Below, piece by piece: positions 16,412 through 24,598 of a stretch of 64,000 bases of DNA; the first letter of the stretch is position 1; every line of letters starts with the position of its first letter. The stretch covers positions 1 through 64,000 of the forward strand of contig NZ_JAOQNS010000001.1 of the NCBI RefSeq assembly GCF_025961475.1, read 5' to 3'. The notes under the pieces are model-generated. The model saw only the letters and a program-made list of their open reading frames with translations. It made no database searches and was not told the DNA's origin. The position numbers were made by a program, and so were the translations under genes. This stretch comes from Rhodobium gokarnense. GTDB lineage: Bacteria > Pseudomonadota > Alphaproteobacteria > Rhizobiales > Rhodobiaceae.

Positions 16412-18589
16412 ATGACCGATGTGACGGCAGGCGACGTTTCGGCACAGGCGCCGGCGCAACCGTCCGCTTCCGGCGAGGTCGGCAAGCCCAGGGCCGCCGG
16501 CCCGAGCGCCGGCATGATCACTCTGTCGCGCATCATCGATACGCTGAGGCGCGGCGACCTCCTGCTCGCCGCCGGCGTGATGACCATCCTCGTCCTCCTC
16601 ATCCTGCCGATGCCGGCAATGATGCTGGACGTGTTCCTGGCCATCTCGATCATCTTCTCGGTCCTCATCCTGATGACCGCGCTGTTCATCCAGACGCCGC
16701 TGGAGTTCTCCGCCTTTCCCACGGTACTGCTGATCGCGACGATGCTGCGGCTGGCGCTGAACCTTGCCTCGACGCGGCTGATCCTTGCCAACGGCCACGA
16801 GGGGACCGACGCCGCCGGCTCGGTCATCCAGGCCTTCGGCAGCTTCGTCATGCGCGGCAATTTCGTCATCGGCATGATCGTCTTCGCCATCCTGGTGATC
16901 GTCAATTTCATCGTCATCACCAAGGGTTCGGGGCGCATCGCCGAGGTCGCGGCGCGCTTCACCCTCGATGCCATGCCCGGCAAGCAGATGGCGATCGATG
17001 CAGACCTTTCCGCCGGTCTCATCGACGAGGGCCAGGCGCGCGAGCGGCGCAAGAACCTGGAGGACGAATCGGCCTTCTTCGGCGCCATGGACGGCGCCTC
17101 CAAATTCGTGCGCGGCGACGCCATCGCCGGCCTCCTCATCACCTTCATCAACATCGTCGGCGGTATCATCATTGGCGTTGCGCAGCAGGACCTGTCGCTT
17201 GCCGACGCCAGCCAGGCCTATACGCTGCTGACGGTCGGCGACGGCCTCGTCAGCCAGATCCCGGCGCTGATCGTCTCCACGGCCGCCGGCATGCTGGTCT
17301 CCAAGGCGGGCGTGACGGGCGCCGCCGACAAGGCGCTGGTCGCCCAGCTCTCCGGCTATCCGAAGGCGCTCGGCGTCTCCTCCTTCGTCATGGTGGTAAT
17401 GGCGGCGCTGCCGGGCATGCCGGTGATCCCGTTCCTGACGCTCGCCGCAGGGGCCGGCTACATGGCCTATGTGTCGGACCGCAAGAACCGGGTGCAGGAA
17501 GCGGAAAAGGTGGTCGCGGAGGCCAAGGCCCAGGCGCCGGCGGAACCGGCCGAGCCGCCGATCAGCGAAGTCCTGAAGATGGACGATCTTCGGATCGAGC
17601 TCGGCTACGGCCTGTTGCCGCTGATCAACAAGGCGGACGGGCCGGACCGGCTGACCGACCAGATCAAGGCGCTGCGGCGCCAGCTCGCGGCCGAGCTCGG
17701 CGTCGTCATGCCGCCGGTGCGCATCCTCGACAACGTCCAGATCGAGGCCAACGACTACATCATCAAGATCAAGGAGGTGGAGGCCGGGCGCGGCATCGTC
17801 TATCCGAACCTTTATATGGCGATGGACCCGATGGGCAAGCAGATCGACCTGCCGGGCGCCCACACCACCGAGCCGACCTTCGGACTGCCGGCGACCTGGA
17901 TCGAGGCGTCGTTGCGCGAGGAGGCCTCGATCAAGGGCTATACGGTGGTCGATCCTTCGACGGTGATGTCGACCCACCTGACGGAGACCCTCAGGGCCAA
18001 CGTCTCCGACCTCCTGTCCTATGCCGACGTCCAGAAACTGCTGTCCGAACTGCCGAAGGAGCAGGGCAAGCTGGTGGAGGACATCGTGCCCGGCCAGATC
18101 ACCGTCTCCGGCATCCAGCGGGTGCTGCAGGCGCTGCTCGCCGAGCGGGTGTCGATCCGCGACCTGCCGTCGATCCTGGAAGGTATTGCCGAGGCGACCG
18201 GCTTCACGCGCTCGCCGCAATCGATCGCGGAACATGTGCGCACGCGCCTTGCCCGGCAGATCTGCGCCCAGTACCTGGCCCCGGGCGGCTACCTGCCGCT
18301 GATCGCCCTGTCGCCGAAATGGGAGCAGGAATTCGGCGAGGCGCTGGTCGGCGAGGGCGACAACCGCCAGCTCGCCATGGCGCCCTCCAAGCTGCAGGAA
18401 TTCGTCGTCGCCGTGCGCGATGCCTTCGAGGAGGCGGCGCGCATGGGCGAGGTGCCGGTGCTCCTGACTTCGCCGCCGATCCGCCCCTTCGTGCGCTCCA
18501 TCGTGGAACGCTTCCGCTCGCACACCACGGTGATGAGCCAGAGCGAGATCCACCCGCGGGCGCGGCTGAAGACGGTGGCGAGCATCTAG
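16412..18589 (+). CDS. flhA: flagellar export gate protein FlhA
   Basis: The 725-residue protein forms the ring of the flagellar type III export gate. The first 340 residues hold about eight membrane helices, and the FHIPEP signature loop is visible (GSGRIAEVAARFTLDAMPGK followed by QMAIDADL). The rest is the cytoplasmic domain that binds late chaperone-substrate complexes (LRIELGYGLLPLINKADG, VEDIVPGQITVSGIQRVLQ). Length is normal. The ATG at 16412 is the first after the promoter signals. It is separated from flbD by 138 bases, so it has its own transcription unit. Confidence 0.95.
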   Translation: MTDVTAGDVSAQAPAQPSASGEVGKPRAAGPSAGMITLSRIIDTLRRGDLLLAAGVMTILVLLILPMPAMMLDVFLAISIIFSVLILMTALFIQTPLEFSAFPTVLLIATMLRLALNLASTRLILANGHEGTDAAGSVIQAFGSFVMRGNFVIGMIVFAILVIVNFIVITKGSGRIAEVAARFTLDAMPGKQMAIDADLSAGLIDEGQARERRKNLEDESAFFGAMDGASKFVRGDAIAGLLITFINIVGGIIIGVAQQDLSLADASQAYTLLTVGDGLVSQIPALIVSTAAGMLVSKAGVTGAADKALVAQLSGYPKALGVSSFVMVVMAALPGMPVIPFLTLAAGAGYMAYVSDRKNRVQEAEKVVAEAKAQAPAEPAEPPISEVLKMDDLRIELGYGLLPLINKADGPDRLTDQIKALRRQLAAELGVVMPPVRILDNVQIEANDYIIKIKEVEAGRGIVYPNLYMAMDPMGKQIDLPGAHTTEPTFGLPATWIEASLREEASIKGYTVVDPSTVMSTHLTETLRANVSDLLSYADVQKLLSELPKEQGKLVEDIVPGQITVSGIQRVLQALLAERVSIRDLPSILEGIAEATGFTRSPQSIAEHVRTRLARQICAQYLAPGGYLPLIALSPKWEQEFGEALVGEGDNRQLAMAPSKLQEFVVAVRDAFEEAARMGEVPVLLTSPPIRPFVRSIVERFRSHTTVMSQSEIHPRARLKTVASI

Positions 18590-18616
18590 AGCGCATGGTG
18601 CACAGATCGGCTCGTC

Positions 18617-18783
18617 GTCATTGCGAACGAGCGAAGCGAGTGCGGCAATCCAGTGGCCATACGCTCCGAGCAAGTTGCTCTGGATCGCCGCGTCGCCTAC
18701 GGCTCCTCGCGATGACGATCTTATTTAACGCAACGGCACGTGCACATGCGCCGCTCCCCGTCCTTCGGACCCTCGCGATGACG
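18617..18783. repeat. cluster of dispersed palindromic repeats downstream of flhA
   Basis: Three units fill the 247-base gap between the convergent genes flhA and the ACT-domain protein. 18617-18653 reads GTCATTGCG...GGCAATCCAG. 18680-18716 is its inverted partner (CTGGATCGCCG...CGCGATGACGA). 18749-18783 (CGCCGCTCCCCGTCCTTCGG then CCCTCGCGATGAC) recurs almost unchanged at 20256-20290. Facing copies would fold into a large hairpin and may protect or end both converging transcripts. Confidence 0.75.
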
Positions 18784-18836
18784 GGCGTGTGTCGTCTGGT
18801 CCGCCTGCAAGCGGACCGTTGCCGGGCTCGCGGCGC

Positions 18837-19370
18837 CTAGCTGGATTGACCGTCCAGCTCCTTCAGGTCGATGTCGACCATGATGTCGTGGGCGATCCGC
18901 TCCAGCGCGTCGCGCAGATCGTCGACGTCGAGGCCGTCGGGCAGGATCACCTCCGCATCGGCGGAGAACATCGCCTCGCCGCTCATGGAACCGGAAAAGA
19001 CTTCGGTCCTGAGATCCTCCACGCTGACGCCGTTCGAGGCGAGGATGCGGCTGACGTCGCGCACGATGCCGGCGTGATCCTGGCCGGTGACGGCGAGGTG
19101 GGCGGCCTTGCCGGTGGTGGCGTCGCCGGTCTCGGCCTGGCGCCAGGTCACCGAAATGCCCTCGCCGGCGAGGTCGCAGAGCGCCCGCGTCAGGCCTTCC
19201 ACATGGTCGTCCGGGACCTGGATGCGCACGATGCCGGCGAATTCGCCGCCGAGCCGCGACATGGCGCTGTCGATCCAGTTGCCGTCGGAAAAGGAGACGG
19301 CTTCGGCGACGGCCTCCACGACGCCGGGGCGGTCGCGGGCAATGACGGTAAGGATAAGCTGTTGCGGCAT
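18837..19370 (-). CDS. ACT-domain protein, GcvR-like
   Basis: The 177-residue protein carries two ACT domains. The first starts at residue 4 (LILTVIARDRPGVVEAVAEA) and the second near residue 90 (LAVTGQDHAGIVRDVSRILA). There is no catalytic or DNA-binding domain. Two-ACT proteins of this size resemble GcvR, which senses glycine and regulates the glycine cleavage system, and related amino-acid sensors. Whether it regulates glycine metabolism here is inference. No gcv genes lie in the window. Confidence 0.75.
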   Translation of the reverse strand: MPQQLILTVIARDRPGVVEAVAEAVSFSDGNWIDSAMSRLGGEFAGIVRIQVPDDHVEGLTRALCDLAGEGISVTWRQAETGDATTGKAAHLAVTGQDHAGIVRDVSRILASNGVSVEDLRTEVFSGSMSGEAMFSADAEVILPDGLDVDDLRDALERIAHDIMVDIDLKELDGQSS

Positions 19371-19561
19371 CGTTGGTCGGACGTCCCTTCGGATCTTGTC
19401 GTTGTCTTGTCCCGACGCCGACAGGCGCGGCCGGGACTGGCCGGACGAGTCTCGCTTGCCCGCGCGCCTATCGCAAGGCTTGAATGGTCGCGGGGGTGGT
19501 TGGCGCCGCCGCGGCGATCGGCTATCGAGGAAAAAAACACGTCCCGGAATCCGGCAACAGC

Positions 19562-20191
19562 ATGACCTATCTGGACCTCAACGGCATGACCGACCTGCCA
19601 GCCGGCAAGGTCGCCTCCATCGTCACCTCGCTGGAAATGACGGCACCGCCGGAGCCGCGCGATGCGCCCGGCCGGGACGACCTCGCCCTCGTCCTCATGG
19701 ACTGGCCGTCGGGAGCGCCGGATATCGGCTGGTACCGGGAGCTCTACCGGCGCATCGGCGAGGACTGGCTGTGGTTTTCCCGGCTGGAACTTCCCGACGA
19801 TGCGCTCGCCGCCATCCTCGATCATCCGGACATCGAGGTCTATGCGCTGATGGCGGACGGCCGGGCGGAGGGGATCGTGGAACTCGACCGGCGCCGGGCG
19901 CCGGACGTGGAGCTTGCCTTTTTCGGGCTGAGTGACGGATTCGTCGGCAAGGGCGCCGGGCGTTGGATGATGACGAAGGCGCTGGAAATCGCCTGGTCGA
20001 CCGGCCCGCGCCGGCTCTGGGTGCACACCTGCACGCTCGACCATCCGGCGGCGCTGCCCTTCTACATCCGCTCCGGCTTCCGGCCGTTCCGGCGCTCCAT
20101 CGAGGTGGTCGACGACCCCCGCCTCACCGGCGTCCTCCGCCGCGACGCGGCCGGCCATATCCCGGTGATACTGCCGGGGAAGAGCGGGTAG
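19562..20191 (+). CDS. GNAT family N-acetyltransferase
   Basis: The 209-residue protein has the GNAT fold. A core strand (VELAFFGLSDGFVGKGAGRW) carries the acetyl-CoA pyrophosphate loop in degenerate form, and LWVHTCTLDHPAALPFYIRSGF is the C-terminal strand-helix pair typical of the family. It should acetylate an amine using acetyl-CoA, with an unknown substrate. The ATG at 19562 is chosen because the family-like sequence begins shortly after it and the frame upstream is compositionally unlike coding sequence. It stands alone between two minus-strand genes. Confidence 0.78.
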   Translation: MTYLDLNGMTDLPAGKVASIVTSLEMTAPPEPRDAPGRDDLALVLMDWPSGAPDIGWYRELYRRIGEDWLWFSRLELPDDALAAILDHPDIEVYALMADGRAEGIVELDRRRAPDVELAFFGLSDGFVGKGAGRWMMTKALEIAWSTGPRRLWVHTCTLDHPAALPFYIRSGFRPFRRSIEVVDDPRLTGVLRRDAAGHIPVILPGKSG

Positions 20192-20255
20192 GCGCCTGTA
20201 CTTAGCTTCCAACGCCGTATGGATTACCGCGTCGGCCTTTTCAGGTTCGCGTCAC

Positions 20256-20340
20256 GCGCCGCTCCCCGTCCTTCGGACCCTCGCAATGACTTTGAAATTA
20301 TTGAGAAAATCGTCATTGCGAGCGGAGCGAAGCAATCCAG
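20256..20340. repeat. dispersed palindromic repeats between the GNAT gene and mtnA
   Basis: 20256-20290 repeats the unit at 18749-18783 (CGCCGCTCCCCGTCCTTCGG, then CCCTCGC). 20312-20340 (GTCATTGCGAGCGGAGCGAA then GCAATCCAG) is another family member. A weaker partial copy (GGATTACCGCGTCGGCC) lies at 20221-20237. The gap separates two convergent genes. Confidence 0.72.
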
Positions 20341-20353
20341 AAAGCCGCGACCC

Positions 20354-21457
20354 TCACGAGATCTCGACCCGCTCCGGGAACGCCCTGGCGATCGCCTCCC
20401 TGTTGGCATCGACGATGCCGCGCTCCGTGATCAGGCCGGCGACGAGGCGGGCGGGGGTGACGTCGAAGGCGGGATTGGCCGCCGGCGAGCCGTCCGGCAG
20501 GATGGTGATCGTCGCGATCTCGCCGGCGTCGGTGCGGCCGGTGAGGCGCGAGACCTCTTCCATCGCCCGCTCCTCGATGGGAATCTCCGAAACCCCGTCC
20601 TCGACCCGGAAGTCGATGGTCGGCGAGGGCAGGCCGACATAGAAGGGGATGCCGTTGTCGGCGGCGGCGAGCGCCTTCAGATAGGTGCCGATTTTGTTGC
20701 AGACGTCGCCGGTCGCCGTGGTGCGGTCGGTGCCGGTGATGACGAGGTCGACCTTGCCGTGCTGCATCAGGTGGCCGCCGGCATTGTCGACGATGACGGT
20801 GTGCGGCACGCCGTGGTGGCCGAGCTCCCAGGCCGTCAGCGAGGCGCCCTGGTTGCGCGGCCTTGTCTCGTCGACCCAGACATGGACCGGGATGCCGGCA
20901 TTGTGGGCCATGTAGATGGGGGCCGTCGCCGTGCCCCAGTCGACGGTGGCGAGCCAGCCGGCGTTGCAGTGGGTGAGGACGTTGACGGCCTCACCTTCCG
21001 GCTTCTTGGCCGCGATTGCCTCGATCAGCGCCAGGCCTGCCCTGCCGATGGCGGCGTTGATCTCCACGTCCTCGTCGCAGATTTCCGCAGCCCTCTTGTA
21101 GGCGGCGGCGACGCGCTCGGTGGGGTCGAGCGGCGAGAGCACCTTTTCCATCTCCTCCAGCGCCCAGCGCAAATTGATGGCCGTCGGGCGGGTCGCAAGC
21201 AGCACATCGGTCGCGGTGGCGAGCGCCGTGTCGGAGGCGTCGTCGCGCAGCGCCAGGGCGATGCCGTAGGCGGCGGTCGCCCCGATCAGCGGCGCACCGC
21301 GCACCCACATGTCGCGAATGGCGCGGGCGGCATCGTCGAGGGTTTTCAGGTCCACGGTGGTGAAGACGTGGGGCAGGCGGGTCTGGTCGATGATGCCGAC
21401 GCTCCAGCCGTCGTCGTTGAGCCAGATCGTGCGGTAATGGGTGCCGTCGACTTTCAT
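20354..21457 (-). CDS. mtnA: S-methyl-5-thioribose-1-phosphate isomerase
   Basis: The 367-residue enzyme converts methylthioribose-1-phosphate to methylthioribulose-1-phosphate in methionine salvage. It shows the catalytic-cysteine motif [16 protein letters not shown] and the aspartate motif [20 protein letters not shown]. The N-terminal [22 protein letters not shown] and the central [15 protein letters not shown] motif are also typical. It may work with the methylthioadenosine phosphorylase encoded at 46.6 kb. The stop codon lies 14 bases from a dispersed repeat. Confidence 0.92.
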   Translation of the reverse strand: MKVDGTHYRTIWLNDDGWSVGIIDQTRLPHVFTTVDLKTLDDAARAIRDMWVRGAPLIGATAAYGIALALRDDASDTALATATDVLLATRPTAINLRWALEEMEKVLSPLDPTERVAAAYKRAAEICDEDVEINAAIGRAGLALIEAIAAKKPEGEAVNVLTHCNAGWLATVDWGTATAPIYMAHNAGIPVHVWVDETRPRNQGASLTAWELGHHGVPHTVIVDNAGGHLMQHGKVDLVITGTDRTTATGDVCNKIGTYLKALAAADNGIPFYVGLPSPTIDFRVEDGVSEIPIEERAMEEVSRLTGRTDAGEIATITILPDGSPAANPAFDVTPARLVAGLITERGIVDANREAIARAFPERVEIS

Positions 21458-21481
21458 CTCAAAATGCTCCGGAAAAAGGGG

Positions 21482-21961
21482 CTATCCCTTGACGTCGATC
21501 GGCGTCGCGCCGACGGCATCGACAAGGGCGTTGGGATCGCAGGAAAAGACGCATTTCGGCGTTCCGGCCGCCGCCCAGACTACGTCGAAGCCGAGAAGGT
21601 CGGTGTCGATGAAGGTCTGAAGGGGCGTTGCATGGCCGAGCGGCGGGATGCCGCCGATGGCAAAGCCGGTGAGGGCGCGCACGTCGTCGGCGTCGGGCCG
21701 GGTCAGGGCCTCGCCGAGATGTTTCGCGACGCCTTTTTCGTTCACGCGGTTGGCGCCGGAGACGAGGAAGAGATAGGGCTTTTTCGAGGTCTTGCCGCGA
21801 AACACCAGCGACTTGACGATCTGGGCGACCGTGCAGTTGCAGGCGGCGGCCGCTTCCTCGGCGGTGCGGGTCGAGGCCGGCATTTCCATGACGGTGACGT
21901 CGAGCCCGGCATTGGCGGCGGCCTCGCTGACGAGCTGTGCGCTTTTCGGCAATTCGGTCAT
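21482..21961 (-). CDS. YbaK/ProX-type aminoacyl-tRNA deacylase
   Basis: The 159-residue product is a single YbaK/EbsC-type editing domain. Diagnostic parts are AAAACNCTVAQIVKSLVFR with the conserved lysine, FLVSGANRVNEKGVAKHLGE and TGFAIGGIPPLGHATP. Such enzymes hydrolyse mischarged tRNAs such as Cys- or Ala-tRNA(Pro). The ATG at 21961 follows GGGAG and matches family starts. It lies 24 bases upstream of mtnA on the same strand, so the two may be co-transcribed. Confidence 0.85.
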   Translation of the reverse strand: MTELPKSAQLVSEAAANAGLDVTVMEMPASTRTAEEAAAACNCTVAQIVKSLVFRGKTSKKPYLFLVSGANRVNEKGVAKHLGEALTRPDADDVRALTGFAIGGIPPLGHATPLQTFIDTDLLGFDVVWAAAGTPKCVFSCDPNALVDAVGATPIDVKG

Positions 21962-22104
21962 GGCTGCCCGCTCCCATCCCCACGTCATTCGATGGGCGAA
22001 GATGGCTGAGCGTGTATCCAATGGCAAGGGCGCGGCGGGTCGCGGGGCTTGCCTGCCAGATGGGGACAGCGGTGCGGCGGACGTGCCAAGGCGTCGAAAT
22101 TCTG

Positions 22105-22119
22105 TTAACAATTCCTTAA
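22105..22119. promoter_or_regulatory. perfect CtrA box TTAA-N7-TTAA
   Basis: TTAA-CAATTCC-TTAA matches the full CtrA consensus with exact spacing. It lies 33 bases before the ATG at 22153. It is also 144 bases from the divergent deacylase start, but the distance favours the plus-strand gene. Confidence 0.65.
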
Positions 22120-22152
22120 GCAGGGGGGGCCGATCGGGCAAAGGACCGGGTC

Positions 22153-23055
22153 ATGACGATGGAAGACAACGTGGTGCCGCACGAGCGCATTCGCACGCTT
22201 CGCGAAGCCGTGCAGCAGGCGCGCATTGCCGAGGCCGACCGCTCCGATGCGCTGGAACAGCGCCGGCAGACGGAACAGGTGCGCCTGGAACTCGTGGCGC
22301 GCGAGCTTGAAGGCGTCTTTGCCGAGGCGCGGGACAAGAGCGACCAGTTCATCTGCGAGATTTCCGCCGGCGCGACGCCGCGGCTGTGGATCGACGCCAC
22401 CTCCCACGTGGTGATGGCGAGCGACATCCACACCTACCGGTTCCTGAAGGACACGCGGCTCGGCCGCATCGTCCTTGCCGAGACGGACGACACCGGCGCA
22501 CTCGCTGACCGCGTCACGGTCTATATCGCGGAGCGGGTCGTCGACCTGGAGCGGGCGGTGGAGGCCGACTGGCAGATCTGGCGGCTGAACGAGCAGGCGC
22601 AGAAGGAAGCGGCGGAAGCCCAGAAGCGCGACGAGGAAAAGGCGGCAGAGGCAAAGGCGCGGGACGAGAAAGCGGACGCTGCGAACACGCCGCGGCTCGA
22701 CGGGCCGGCGGGAAGGCCGCGCGAGCGGGGCCATGCCGGCTTTGCCTTCCTCTTCGGCCTCATTCTCGGCTGCGCGGCGCTGGCGGTCTGGATGCAGGCC
22801 TCCGGGCAGTACGATTTCCGCCAGCACCTGAAGTTCCTGCAGACGAGCGACACGGCCTCGTTTCCGCAATTGACGGCCGAGCCGGCACCAGAGACGGCAA
22901 CGGCAGCCGAGGAACCGGCGGCGGGCGACGAAGAAGCGGCGGAAGCGCCCGAAGAAACCGGCAGCATCCCGGAACTGGCCGGTGCGCCGACGTCTCAGCC
23001 TGAGGCGGCGACGGGTTCCGAGATGTCTTCGGAAACGGTGGCGCCCGGCGAATAG
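22153..23055 (+). CDS. unknown single-pass membrane protein with coiled coil
   Basis: I do not recognise a named family. The 300-residue protein starts with a charged helical region (5-60) likely to form a coiled coil. A folded segment follows (about 65-130, with ATPRLWIDATSHVVMASDIH and YRFLKDTRLGRIVLAETDD). Next come an Ala/Glu/Lys-rich helix (140-180), one membrane helix (about 196-215, GFAFLFGLILGCAALAVWM) and an acidic, Pro/Ala/Glu-rich tail of 85 residues. There is no signal peptide, so the large N-terminal part is probably cytoplasmic and the tail periplasmic. The perfect CtrA box directly upstream suggests cell-cycle control. Its 3' end overlaps the convergent phosphoesterase gene by 61 bases. 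Confidence 0.7.
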   Translation: MTMEDNVVPHERIRTLREAVQQARIAEADRSDALEQRRQTEQVRLELVARELEGVFAEARDKSDQFICEISAGATPRLWIDATSHVVMASDIHTYRFLKDTRLGRIVLAETDDTGALADRVTVYIAERVVDLERAVEADWQIWRLNEQAQKEAAEAQKRDEEKAAEAKARDEKADAANTPRLDGPAGRPRERGHAGFAFLFGLILGCAALAVWMQASGQYDFRQHLKFLQTSDTASFPQLTAEPAPETATAAEEPAAGDEEAAEAPEETGSIPELAGAPTSQPEAATGSEMSSETVAPGE

Positions 23056-23945
23056 ACGAGGCGCCGGCTGCGGATTTGCGATACCGGCCGGCCGGGCAGG
23101 GTGAGCCCGCGCTCGGTCATGGCGCAGGTCCAGCCATCGTCCGTTTGCTCCACATCGAAGAGGTTGTAGCGGGCCGCCGGGCGCTTGTCGCCGGGGGCGT
23201 TGGAGGCCGACGGCACGCCGACGATCGGCACCGGGCGCGTATTGCCGTCGGTCCATACGAGGCTGTCCACATGGGTGTGGCCGTGCAGCACCAGCTCGGC
23301 GCCGGCCTCGCGGATGGCACGACTGAAATGGCCCGTGCCGATGAGGCGGCGGTGCCAGTATTTGCGCGAGCGGACCGGCGGGTGGTGGATGAGGACGACG
23401 CGGAAGAGGCCTTCCGCACCGAGGCGCTCCAGCGCCCGGCAGAGGGCGCGGGCCTGACCGGTGTCGAAAACGCCAGTCGCCATGAAGGGGGCGGAGGCAT
23501 TGGCGCTGGACAGCGCGACGATGCCGAGCGGACCGCGCCGGCGCACGAACGGAAAGTCGTTGCCGTCGAGGGCCGGGGTGTCTCCGGTCATGAACGGGCG
23601 CCAGGACTTTATCGCCCGCTTCACCGAGCCGGGCACATAGGCGTCGTGATTGCCGGGAATGGCGGTGACGTCATGGGGCGGCCCGAGGCTTTCCAGCCAG
23701 GCCTTTGCCGGTTCGATCTCGGCCTTCAGCGACAGATTGACGAGATCGCCGGTGACCGCGATGTGGTCGGGCTGCTGGCTCGCCATGTCGGCGAGGAGGG
23801 CCATCAGGTGGTCGGCCGTATGGGTTCCGGACCGGTTGCGGTGCCAGTTGACGTAGCCGATGACGCGCTTTGACATCAGCTCGCGGATGCGCGCGTCCGG
23901 CAGCGGGCCGAGATGGGGATCTGAGAGATGGGCGAGGCGATACAT
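22995..23945 (-). CDS. calcineurin-type metallophosphoesterase
   Basis: The 316-residue protein has the metal-ligand blocks of calcineurin-like phosphoesterases in order: LAHLSDPHLG (D-x-H), HIAVTGDLVN (GD), AIPGNHDAYV (GNHD), VVLIHHPP (H) and VLHGHTH (GHxH). It should be a soluble di-metal phosphodiesterase or phosphatase, with unknown substrate. The ATG at 23945 directly precedes the first motif. Another at 23954 would add three residues. The gene is convergent with the CtrA-box gene and shares 61 bases with it. Confidence 0.88.
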   Translation of the reverse strand: MYRLAHLSDPHLGPLPDARIRELMSKRVIGYVNWHRNRSGTHTADHLMALLADMASQQPDHIAVTGDLVNLSLKAEIEPAKAWLESLGPPHDVTAIPGNHDAYVPGSVKRAIKSWRPFMTGDTPALDGNDFPFVRRRGPLGIVALSSANASAPFMATGVFDTGQARALCRALERLGAEGLFRVVLIHHPPVRSRKYWHRRLIGTGHFSRAIREAGAELVLHGHTHVDSLVWTDGNTRPVPIVGVPSASNAPGDKRPAARYNLFDVEQTDDGWTCAMTERGLTLPGRPVSQIRSRRLVYSPGATVSEDISEPVAASG

Positions 23946-24036
23946 GCCCCGCATCTAGTGCCTGGGTCGCCCGGCGTCTACCCTTTGGTCAAGGGGAGCC
24001 AGGCGGACCGGCACGAGCAGTGCCCGGAGCCGTCGT

Positions 24037-24150
24037 TCAGTTGGAGCTGAACGTCATCAGCGCCGCGGCGACGCGACGGTTGGAAAAGTCGACTGCCGGA
24101 CTCCACACATAACGGTGGTCGCGACGACGGCGACGTAAGAAGCTGAACAT
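24037..24150 (-). CDS. small basic protein, 37 residues, unknown
   Basis: An ATG at 24150 is preceded by AAAGGAAAGACC, a good ribosome site seven bases away. The frame runs 37 codons to TGA. The product begins MFSFLRRRRRDHRYVWS, with a run of five arginines, continues PAVDFSNRRVAAALMTF and ends SSN. It is too short for ordinary gene finders. The start signal and amphipathic basic composition suggest a real small protein, perhaps membrane- or nucleic-acid-associated. I know no family for it. It lies 91 bases upstream of the phosphoesterase, same strand. Confidence 0.5.
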   Translation of the reverse strand: MFSFLRRRRRDHRYVWSPAVDFSNRRVAAALMTFSSN

Positions 24151-24422
24151 TGGTCTTTCCTTTTTCAGACGACGAAATCGCCGGGCTCTCGGCGCCGACG
24201 ATTAATTTCTATGCAGAGGATGACCACTTAATAGGCATTCTATTGCTGATTGGTTAGGGGGCGCGAGGCAGGTCAGACCCGCCCAAAACGCATGGCTCAG
24301 TTACCGGATTTTCATACAGGTATGCTCTTAGGACATACTGGCGGCGTTTTTCCCGATCCAAATCCTGCTGGACGGCCCTGCGGGGGTGTGCTAATCGCCT
24401 CGCCCATTCCATCAATGGACCC

Positions 24423-24485
24423 TTGCAATGCAAACCGCTCTGGCCCGACTGCGACGACGAAACCGGTCTTGTGACGCTGCGTCAC
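24423..24485. promoter_or_regulatory. two perfect odd palindromes in the gap before the GNAT gene
   Basis: The gap 24151-24592 holds no gene I can support and is locally AT-richer than its surroundings. It contains TTGCA-A-TGCAA (24423-24433) and GTGACGC-T-GCGTCAC (24471-24485), both perfect. They resemble operators for dimeric regulators. The second lies 114 bases before the ATG at 24599. The binding proteins are unknown. Confidence 0.4.
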
Positions 24486-24598
24486 GAGCCGTTCACGCCT
24501 GCTGACCGTCGCGTCCCGGATCGAGAGCAAAATCATCGCATGATCCCTTGGCGCCGGCCGGCCGGATCGCCAAATCGCACTTTGCGGACCCCATGATC

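Noticed and set aside
16388-18673. Long minus-strand open frame opposite flhA
   Set aside because: It lies over a complete FlhA gene with all family motifs, and its own translation shows no recognisable domain or start signal.
18617-18783. Repeat cluster considered as a CRISPR array
   Set aside because: The units are palindromic, unequal and in opposed orientation, without regular spacers or cas genes.
24250-24536. Two opposing open frames of 74 codons in the palindrome-rich gap
   Set aside because: Neither has a good ribosome site or a protein-like pattern, and they overlap each other on opposite strands.
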